Shown piece by piece: positions 56,113 to 64,000 of a DNA stretch of 64,000 nucleotides; positions within the stretch are counted from its first letter, which is position 1; every line of letters starts with the position of its first letter. A program made the position numbers and the translations under genes. A model generated the notes under the pieces. That model did not search any database, was not told the DNA's origin, and saw nothing but the letters and a program-made list of their open reading frames with translations. Source of the stretch: Lates calcarifer (Eukaryota > Chordata > Actinopteri > Centropomidae); the NCBI RefSeq assembly GCF_001640805.2, contig NC_066844.1, forward strand, positions 11,644,272 through 11,708,271, read 5' to 3'.

Positions 56113-56834
56113 ACCATATGTCTCCCCTTGACCAAAGCTGAGCGTGGATTGATGCTGTCTTTACAGTTTGGTTTTGATCAGTTAGGAAATTTCACAAGGG
56201 GTCAGCTGATTTTTTCGTGTTACTCAGTGTACGGCAACAGGAAAAGTGCATGTCTACATCCACCGGCGTCGAGGTGAACCAGCTGAATATAAGCCACTCA
56301 AGTTGACGACAAGTGCATTGAAAAGTAAAAGCTGCTGGCCTTTACCTTTTCTTTGTCAAAGCGCCTGTTCGGCCAGTAGTTAGTAAAGTAATATTTTCAG
56401 CGTTGTCCACAGTCTCATGACATGTTTAACAGGAAGCACAGCACGCTGGTTAAGCTCATGGCAAACTGTTACTAACAGCTAAAATGAAAGCTTGTCTGTA
56501 TGTAGTCTAACTGGTTAGTTTGTCACTAATCTCCAAATTTTGCAAATTGCTATAAACTTCACTCTCTTAAACCAGTAACAGTCTGAGCTGGAATGATAGG
56601 GGTCTGTATGGATAAAGATAAAATCCTAATGATACCCATCCCTACAGCTGGTTAGTGGCGTCGCCCTGACTTTAGGCAGATGAGATATTCACTGTTCAAA
56701 TAACTTCATTATAAGCCTTGTTTAAGCATAAATGATTTATATATGCACCCAATAACAGAACTTAAAAAAATGCTTTTGCTCAAAGCTCAAAGCTTGTAAA
56801 CTCAAGTTAAAACTGAGTTTTATCTCCTTTTGGG

Positions 56835-56972
56835 AGGGGGTATTTCTCTGTGTGTTTGTGTGTGTGTGTGTGGGTGTGTTTGTGTTTGTGTTTGAGGGGG
56901 AGGGGAAGAGGAGTTGATTGAGTCTGTGAGAAGCTGCCACAGAGAGGTTACAGTCAAGAGAGCCAAGAGCTG
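56835..56972 (+). repeat. Second copy of the GT/GA-rich segment
   Basis: Direct repeat of 55574-55727, with a shorter GT run. After CAAGAGAGCCAAGAGCTG the two copies diverge: the first leads into the Tc1 fragment, the second into the right end of the dispersed repeat. Confidence 0.88.
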
Positions 56973-57059
56973 TCACAGATGATGAGCTCTGAAAAATATT
57001 ATCACAGAAAATAATTAGCGTAAAAGCTTTTATTTAAAATTTTAACATCTGGGAAGTGT

Positions 57060-57187
57060 GAACTGTTACGCCAGCGTGTGCCCTGCGACCTGCGTTGACC
57101 CCGCGGTTGCCGGGGTCCCGCGGTCGCCGCTCCCCCGATGGGCGCCGGGTGCGAGGGCCCGTTCAACGCTGCTCGCAGCTTTAATTA
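57060..57187 (+). repeat. Right end of the composite dispersed repeat
   Basis: A GC-rich block (TGCGACCTGCGTTGACCCCG, CCGGGGTCCCGCGGTCGCCG) ends GGTGCGAGGGCCCGTTCAAC, GCTGCTCGCAGCTTTAATTA. In fish this is the usual terminus of the repeat that begins GGGCCCGAGC, so 54546-57187 reads as one element enlarged by insertions. Part of the pairing of ends is from memory of the family. Confidence 0.6.
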
Positions 57188-57364
57188 TGCCTATTCTTGT
57201 ATGTACAGTAATGTGGAAAGTGTTATTTATACACAATACGTTGCATAATTCAAGGACTTTCAAATATTTAATTGTTGATGCTCTGAGTGTGACTAAATAT
57301 TTACATCTGTCATAAGTGTGTGAATTTCACTGTCGGTTGATATATTCTTTCTTTTTTTCCCTAG

Positions 57365-57424
57365 ATGAATGTAACAATGCCTGCAGACCATGTCTCAGAA
57401 AGAAGATAGTGAAGGGAAAAGGAG
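57365..57424 (+). CDS. hdac11: hdac11 start exon (coding 57390-57424)
   Basis: Histone deacetylase 11 is the class IV zinc-dependent deacylase, acting on acetyl-lysine and, more efficiently, on long-chain fatty-acyl-lysine. The exon follows a pyrimidine-rich acceptor (TTTTTTTCCCTAG) and ends at GGAG/GTGAGC. The ATG at 57390 has A at -3 and lies just after in-frame stops (TGA, TAA) within the exon, which fixes it as the start. It encodes MSQKEDSEGKR plus two bases. Only this frame joins exon 2 in phase. The N-terminus is about 11 residues longer than in human HDAC11 and is not conserved. Four exons in this window give residues 1-134. Confidence 0.88.
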
Positions 57425-57549
57425 GTGAGCAACACAAACAGATAGCTTTAAAGTTACAGTAGTGCATATTAAGCCACTGGGGAAATCACTTCATGTAAAT
57501 ATAATACAGCAGCTTTGTACTGAACACCTTTTTAATGATCTTCTCTCAG

Positions 57550-57698
57550 CTCTCACCATACTGAACTGTATGGCAGCATCCCTCGAACATGTCTGCCCAT
57601 TGTGTTCCACCCAGACTACAACATCACCTTCATGGGTCTTGAAAAGCTCCATCCATTTGATGCAGGGAAGTGGGGGAAAGTCATTCGCTTCTTGAAAG
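57550..57698 (+). CDS. hdac11: hdac11 coding exon 2
   Basis: After CTTCTCTCAG the frame reads SHHTELYGSIPRTCLPIVFH, PDYNITFMGLEKLHPFDAGK, WGKVIRFLK and ends with one base before GTAAGA. The block NITFMGLEKLHPFDAGKWGK is the N-terminal hallmark of HDAC11, lining the rim of the deacetylase fold, and is nearly invariant among vertebrates. Phase is 2 in, 1 out. Confidence 0.95.
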
Positions 57699-58007
57699 GT
57701 AAGAAAGTGAGAAACTGGGTGGCAAACAGGGAAGAAATTTCCCCAAACTGATATGGAATTGATCAGAGAGGCAAAGAGAGGTGGAGAACAAAGAGGACAG
57801 AGAGGGGAGGTGAAGTGTAGTGGTAGAGGCGCAAAGGCAGAACAATAGTACACCAATAATTAGAGAAAACACCCGGTGGGAGTCTGTGCAGGTACAGTAG
57901 ATGAGGCCCAGTGCAATTTTCAAGGCAGTCACTGGGTAATTGGCACAACTTCACATGAATTCACATCATAGATTTTAATGAGTATTCTCTGTTACATTCC
58001 AATTCAG

Positions 58008-58092
58008 AGGTTGAACTTTATAGAACACTAGGGTGTGGGAACCTACACCGATGGTACAACAGTCACACAATTGAACTGCCAATAAGCTACTC
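58008..58092 (+). other. Possible alternative or cryptic exon in hdac11 intron 2
   Basis: An 85-base block lies between a good acceptor (CTGTTACATTCCAATTCAG) and a strong donor (CTC/GTAAGT). It stays open when joined to exon 2, reading EVELYRTLGCGNLHRWYNSH, TIELPISY. Its length is not a multiple of three, so inclusion shifts the frame of exon 3 into an early stop. It matches nothing in HDAC11. Confidence 0.3.
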
Positions 58093-58099
58093 GTAAGTA

Positions 58100-59112
58100 T
58101 GTTGAAATAGTAATAATGGGCTGTTATGTGATGCTAAAATTAGTAAATCATATATTTTTTAGCATTGTAATAGATGAATATTATAATTAAAAAGATAATA
58201 TTATAATACATAATGATAAATCAATTTGCTATGGAGCATGTGAAATGTTTGCTGAGAGTAAGCTATTGTCACTGCATCTTGGAAAATTCAGGGTTGACCA
58301 AGTTTCTTGCAAGAATCACATCTTCAAATTATTTCATCACAGTTTCACAGCAAGGCAATGCAAGTTGTTAGTTATAGTGTAGTTAGAGGGGTTGATATGG
58401 CCATGATTAATATTATGATAACTATCACACCATTTTATCAATATTGTACTTTAGCTTGATAAAAACTTTGCATTTAGTTACATTACATTGATCTAAATGG
58501 ATATACTGTATTTTATCAACAGAAATCCTAAGTAATCCAAGTAATGTTTGCTTTGATGTTGTAACAGAGTTTGATATTATTCAATTCATGATAATTCATT
58601 AGACCATGATATTTAAACCAAAATATCTCAATAAGGTAACTTTGGAATTACACTAATACATAAATAGTGGATAGGTTATTATATTGATCTATTTCCCATA
58701 CCTAAAAGTGTGTTGGATGGATGGTCAATGCTTGTCCTGTTTGCATGCAAATTATTGTTGGTGTTGGGGCTCAACTAATGATCTCTTGATATTTAAGAGT
58801 ATACAAATCTGATGTTTTTGATATTGGCCATTTTTGAGAAGTATGTTTATATCCTACCCTCATTGGTATAAACTGAACAAATAATATGAAACACACGCAT
58901 TGAATTGGTACTTATATTCACATACAACAGTATGACTAGGCAGTTTAGCGCTTTTTCCTAGTTAGCTAACTAGAATTTTTTTTCTTCAAATCCAATATTT
59001 GAAATTATTATGAAAATTATGAAATTATGAAAATTAAGATTTATTTTCTAGAACTGCTGTGACAGTTCAAGTTTTTCGTGCAACAACAGCATTTTTTTTC
59101 TTTTTGTCTCAG
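58100..59112. other. Remainder of hdac11 intron 2
   Basis: AT-rich intronic DNA without recognised repeats, ending in a long pyrimidine tract and TTTTTGTCTCAG. Confidence 0.6.
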
Positions 59113-59213
59113 AAGAGCAGTTCATCACTGATGGAAACATTGTGGAAGCCCTTGAAGCTACTGAGGAGGATCTGCTGGTGGTTCACACCAAACGCTACCT
59201 CAGCAGATTAAAG
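59113..59213 (+). CDS. hdac11: hdac11 coding exon 3
   Basis: Joined to the split Glu codon, it reads EEQFITDGNIVEALEATEED, LLVVHTKRYLSRLK and ends exactly on a codon before GTAGCT. EATEEDLLVVHTKRYL is the strongly conserved helix-loop segment of HDAC11. Phase is 1 in, 0 out. Confidence 0.95.
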
Positions 59214-60211
59214 GTAGCTTTGTTTTCCCTGCCAACCATTAGTGGATGTCTCATTGTGACAGTATAGCATGTTCAGTATAGTTCTTCATCTCTTAAGTTC
59301 TTCTTCTTCCATCTTTCTTCTGTGTATCACATGCATTGCTTAGAAGCACATAGGAGATGTTGGATCCATCAGGATTTAATTGATATATCTTTTATTCAAC
59401 TATAAAGTTACTGTATGTTCACATTTGACAATAGTATTAATGTGATTTAAAGGAAACAGTTTGTCACCTGTGATTTTCCCTGTTTCGCTTTTGACTTTTT
59501 CCACCTGTAATTGTAATGCAGGAGGTGAAATAAGAAAGAGTTCTCATCAGAATGCAGTGGGTTATCCCACAGGGGAATTAGTCCTTATTCAAATCAATCA
59601 TGTCAAGCATATTCAGAAGATAGCACCTCTCTGAGTCCTTTGAGTAAGTAAGGGTTTTTGCACCCTTAATTTATCAGCTCCAGGAGCTGATTAGGATCCA
59701 TTCTTTGTGGCCATTTTGTGCAGTCAGTGATACAGAAACACCAAGATGTGGTTGTAAATCTCTCACAGAAGAGTTCCTGCAGGTGGAAAATGAAAACTGA
59801 TAACTGTAGTCGTATTGTGCTCAAAGACCATATTTATCTCCCCCCCCCGCCCTCTACTGCATGCAGACATATTGGAAGGCTGAGGTACTACCTCAGCATT
59901 CTGCCATGAATTTGTATTATTCTGTGCAGTCCTGCCTTAGGTTTAGGCTCAATCATAAAACCTCCAGCAGCATTATTGTGTATTTCTTTAGTCAGCTTTT
60001 CTACACCTTTTATATCCAAACCCTGGTATATTTAGATTGGTAGATAGGTACATGTTGAAAAAATGTGTTTCTGCAGCTGCTGTTTGGCTCTCTGTAGTTT
60101 TCAGTAACCTGAGGTCCATCTGTGGTTTTGTTTGCCTTAGTGAAAGTGATAGAGCCATAGTACAGAAAAAATTATTTATGCTTTGTCCAATTGTGTCCCT
60201 TTTCACCGTAG
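59214..60211. other. hdac11 intron 3
   Basis: Intronic DNA; no repeat recognised. It includes a C-run at 59839-59847 and a short direct match AGCTCCAGGAGCTGATTAGG near 59680. Confidence 0.6.
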
Positions 60212-60328
60212 TGGTCTCTGGTGGTGGCAACAATTACAGAAATCCCACCTCTCCTGTTTCTGCCTAATTTCCTGGTGCAGCGAAAGGTGTTAAGGCCTTT
60301 GCGGACACAGACAGGAGGGACAATAATG
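60212..60328 (+). CDS. hdac11: hdac11 coding exon 4
   Basis: After TTTTCACCGTAG, 39 codons read WSLVVATITEIPPLLFLPNF, LVQRKVLRPLRTQTGGTIM, followed by GTAGGT. This is almost identical to vertebrate HDAC11 up to the GGTIM boundary, where the next exon should begin AGKLAVERGW. I could not find that exon before base 64000, so exon 5 and the zinc-binding Asp/His residues lie beyond the window. Confidence 0.95.
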
Positions 60329-63230
60329 GTAGGTATCCAGGAGCCATATTTTCTTTTTTATGTTTTTTCATGTTTGTAGCTGGTAACATTTACATAATTT
60401 GCTAATCTTCCTATCACTAAAATAGAGATGATCTTCTGTATTGCCCCACTATCAAAAAATGATGATGTAGTAGTAGTGATCTGCTACTTTTTCTGTTGCC
60501 ATTATCAAATAATACACACTCTACAGGTGTTTTTGCAGATTACACATGCAGCCCCCAGCACCAGCCAGCCTTGCAAATGGTCTTATTTAGAGACTTTGTA
60601 GGCAGTTTCACAAAAAAGCAGCTTTAACTTAGTTCAAAAGGGAAGTTAAAGATTATAATGAGATACTAACATTATTCACAACAAGATTATAATATCAAAG
60701 AAATCTTTGTCTTTACTCCTCGTAAACAGAAATGATTGCTTTCGTTGGCACGCAAGTCTGACTTGAGTCTGATCATAAACCAAACCAGAGGAATGATGAA
60801 TGTTAAATTGTTCGTTTGATGGGGATCACAGCAAAGCTTTTGACAAATGGGGCTGGAGTTAGTTCTTAAATGATAGTGGAGAGTTCTGCAGCGCTTGAGA
60901 GTGCCATATTTTTCAGAGGAAAAAAGCGACAGTGTTGATCTTACACACCAGTGTAGAGGGTGCATGAAAATGGGCACATGAAATGACAAAGAGGCCCTCA
61001 CCATGTAAAGTAGCAGATAGAAGAGCTAAGGAGGAGTTGGTGATTTGTGTCAGTTGTGGGTCCGGTTGTTCCGTAATAAACAGTAAGCTGATTAGAAATC
61101 ACCAATCTATATAGAGGCAAAAATTCCAAAACTAATCCTATTTGGAATTAAGTGAAAATACAGCTGAGGTGAATTTTATCCCTATAATTTTTTATAGTAT
61201 TAGTTTTTAATTTACTGTATGAAATAGGCATAATAATTTGAGTTTATCTCCCATAGGAACTTTACTGTGTTGTCTTACTTGCTATGATCAAAGCCTCTCT
61301 GAAATGTAATGTCTCAAATTATGTGGGTTGAGAATTTGATATGTGTTACTTTGAGTTTCCTCTCTCTAAAACTCTTGATGATGTCCTGGGATTCTTCTCT
61401 GTTAGTCTTATTTAGCAAAAAGGACAAATAAGGAATAAAAAACATAGGAAGCTTATGCAATGTACAGTAAGTATGACTGCAGACTTGAATGTGCACAAAC
61501 TGATCAATATTGTGAAAATAAGGCTGTGTGGTTCTTAAACAAATATACTTTATGATTACAAATGATATCAGACCTAGCATCATGCTGGATGTGTCCCAAC
61601 AAAAAAGATGCATTCTTCCGGGACTAATGGTTGATGGAGTTGTGCAAATTAAATAAGAGGTCTATATTAAAAAATGCAGGATACTGTCTGTGAGTGAGTG
61701 CTTGTCTTCCCCAGACAAAGTGGAGTGTTGAGCCATGGCCAGAGTATGTGCATACATGCTAATGTGTGTTATTACTCATCTATCAGAGAGCCCTATTGGC
61801 ACTTACACACAGTCTCCCCAGCACATATCTCCTCCCCCAAGGTATCCTACATGCTGAGCTCCAGGAATATATGGCAGAGAAACCTCTTTTCCACCTGCCT
61901 TTGAAAGGAGCATCTGCCACCGTGCAAGCCACACCATTTCTCTTGGCGAATAAAACACAACATGGAACCTTCTGTGGGATTTCTCTAAATATAGCTGACA
62001 TACCTCAGCTATTAATGATCTATCTGATCACATATTGTCCTTAATAATGTAGTGGTTTGAAGGTTTTTGTAGCCATACTCCCAAGAATTTCCTTTATTGT
62101 TTAGTGTATTAGATAAGCTTTCATGGTTTCTTAAGAGGATGAGTGAATGGAGTAAGCAGCCCTAAATAGCAGCTTCTTCATGCATAGCCATGCACATCAG
62201 GATTAGATTGATCAACATGTGAGACAAACTACTGCCTGTATCTCTTTTCTCAGGAAAAATGCTCTCTGGAGTAGATTTAATGTATAGTGTCTGTCCGGTC
62301 TTTATTCAAAACTGTGGTCTTTCAGTTTTATTTATTTATTATTTATTTATTGATTTCATGTTCAGCTTTTGTAATGCTGTCCTTTACTCCCTAAACTTCC
62401 CCCTCTCTCAAATAAACCCTGCTCAAGCACAAATTTTCTCTCCTCCTGCTCAAAACTGTTTGTCTGTACTCATATTGTTGTTAGCACAAATGTCCCTCTC
62501 CTCAGGCTACTTCACCGCAAATGCAATTTCTGCTCTCACATGCATATTTTTCTGACATTACCTGATATAACCCTGAGTTCCATGTACACTCCTGAACAAA
62601 ATCATCTTTTTTGTCTCTTGCTCCTGTTTCTTCTTTTTTGCATTTTGAAGCTCTACGTACAACCTGGTTATCATCCACCACTGTTAAATGCAAATACTTG
62701 TAATTTTCCCCCCAGAGTGTATTATGTTGGATATGAAATTGCTCAAAATGCTTGCTTTACTTCTCACAGCATCACATATGGATATCAGTGTTGATGGGGA
62801 AAGTACCAACAGCAAAAATAACTAGCTAAAACCTTAAGAAAGTCAAAAACAATGTATTTTTTCAAAATCTTAAAGCTTCTTGCTTTTAACTGTCTTAATG
62901 AGCTAGTTACTGGCTCCATGTGCTTAAAACCATGCACTTAGACTATTAAAATAGAGCCTGTAGCAGTGTTGGAAAGTTTTTTACTTTGAACAGGGCCAAG
63001 CAATCCATCAAAAGGCAGCGAGAAAATGAAAAAAACCCTGCACGTTAACTGTGGTTACAAGTACAAGTTCAACCCTGCACATGCTGAACAGAGACATCCA
63101 TTACAATGGCAAGAAATTGGATTTTGAAATTGAATTAACCTCAATCGTGAATATTTGTCTTAATATAGTCATATCTTCATCTAAGTTACAATGATTAATA
63201 AACACAATCTGTTTTAACTAATAACACACA
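60329..63230. other. hdac11 intron 4, first part
   Basis: About 2.9 kb of AT-rich sequence. Open frames are short and overlapping on both strands. No further HDAC11 coding sequence and no repeat family was recognised. Confidence 0.55.
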
Positions 63231-63236
63231 AACACA

Positions 63237-63283
63237 CATTATGGACTAGAACAATACAGTGAGTATTGTTCTAGTCCATAATG
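63237..63283. repeat. Perfect 21-bp hairpin with 5-base loop
   Basis: The arm at 63237-63257 (CATTATGGACTAGAACAATA plus C) is exactly complementary to 63263-63283. The loop is AGTGA. It lies in hdac11 intron 4, just before a Tc1-like fragment. Confidence 0.95.
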
Positions 63284-63299
63284 AATACATCATTCAAAC

Positions 63300-63500
63300 A
63301 TTTACAGTGTAGATTGACAAAAGTGTGTGAACCCCTATGTTAGTGACAACAATCAACAAAAGCTAATTTAAGTCAGAAGTTAGCAAACCTAGAGTGCAAA
63401 AAACAAAACTGGAGGTATGGGTCACAGTTTGTTATTAGTATGTTTGTAGAAACATCTGCAGGTGTGAATCATGCCTCACAAAAAAGGTACGGTTGGTCTG
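63300..63500 (+). mobile_element. Tc1-like element, left-end fragment
   Basis: ACAAAAGTGTGTGAACCCCT, AAGCTAATTTAAGTCAGAAG, TTAGCAAACCTAGAG and then GTGAATCATGCCTCACAAAA follow the left end of a fish Tc1 family (AAAGTATGTGAACCCCTAGG ... ATGCCTCG), up to the first codons of its transposase. The rest of the gene is not present; sequence after about 63500 is unassigned. Confidence 0.6.
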
Positions 63501-64000
63501 GTCTCATTCAAAAGTGACAGCCCATTGTCTCAGATGAAAGTCTGCAAAACTAACCAGAGTAAAACGGTCACTTAATCCACCTCCTCTTGATGCCTTTAAG
63601 TAAGGTGACGATCAAACTGTTCTGCAAACTCTGGCATATAGGGAAGATGAATGTGTGGGACAATGGCATAGCTAGCAAGCAAAACCTACAACAGCTTGCA
63701 GTTGAAGAGGAGTGCTGATGCTAATGCAGTGCTGCTATTTTTAACTGTTACAATGTTAGGGGTGGGGTTATGCTGAGTGGTGGATCCAGTGCTTCATGAA
63801 GCCACCGTTTCTTAAAGTCGTGACAATGAAGCTGATGGAAAACTTAAACAGTCTAACTACACAATGCAGTAACAAATAGTTTACAGACTTTACACATGTT
63901 TTCAGGAGCTATTTTCTGACATAAATGATGTATTTAGAGACAATCTCTGAATTTGCTTTACACAGACTTTAATGTTAACTATATGTTGAATATTGTTTCC

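Noticed and set aside
60329..64000. hdac11 exon 5 within the window
   Set aside because: I searched for sequence encoding AGKLAVERGW and GGGFHHCSS and did not find it, so it must lie further right.

Overview
This is a 64 kb piece of a vertebrate nuclear genome, almost certainly a ray-finned (teleost) fish. It is AT-rich, its genes are split by GT-AG introns, and most of it is transposable-element debris typical of teleosts: Tc1/mariner, hAT, piggyBac, P-element, Helitron, L1- and L2-type LINEs, tRNA-derived SINEs and many microsatellites. No prokaryotic gene organisation is present.

Two host genes are recognisable, and they diverge from each other. On the minus strand at 2704-2984 is the first coding exon of an IQSEC/BRAG-family Arf-GEF, most likely iqsec1; its other exons lie left of the window. 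On the plus strand at the right end are the first four coding exons of hdac11 (57390-57424, 57550-57698, 59113-59213, 60212-60328). They encode about 134 residues, and the gene runs off the right edge before the catalytic residues. IQSEC1 and HDAC11 are near neighbours on human 3p25, so the pair looks like conserved synteny. About 54 kb of repeats separates the two coding starts here.

Left to right: a hAT end and mariner relic (1-2 kb); iqsec1 exon and promoter area (2.7-3.7 kb); a small hAT MITE with perfect 8-bp target duplication (5.05-5.26 kb); a dispersed teleost repeat (7.5-8.56 kb) abutting a broken Helentron-type Helitron with an OTU domain (8.57-10.68 kb); a candidate solo LTR; a LINE 3' end; a THAP9/P-element relic (11.97-13.64 kb); a piggyBac relic (14.3-16.1 kb); a SINE; a second LINE 3' end; several unclassified repeats (20-25 kb) and a spliced Myb/SANT-like transposon gene relic (24.8-25.8 kb).

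The centre holds a 17-18 bp minisatellite (28.2-28.7 kb) and the best-preserved mobile element: a complete hAT transposon (30627-33389) with 15-bp terminal repeats, an exact 8-bp target duplication and an uninterrupted 602-codon transposase, inserted inside an older antisense L2-type LINE. From 35 to 45 kb come Tc1 fragments, copies of the dispersed repeat, an inverted-repeat element and a Ty3/gypsy integrase tail. At 47.4-51.3 kb an L1-type LINE has split a Tc1-like element, and the LINE itself carries later insertions. At 54.5-57.2 kb a composite repeat with a broken Tc1 insert sits in the presumed hdac11 5' UTR intron.

Everything apart from the two host genes and the hAT transposase appears to be non-functional mobile-element sequence. 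I found no CRISPR, operon or bacterial-type system.
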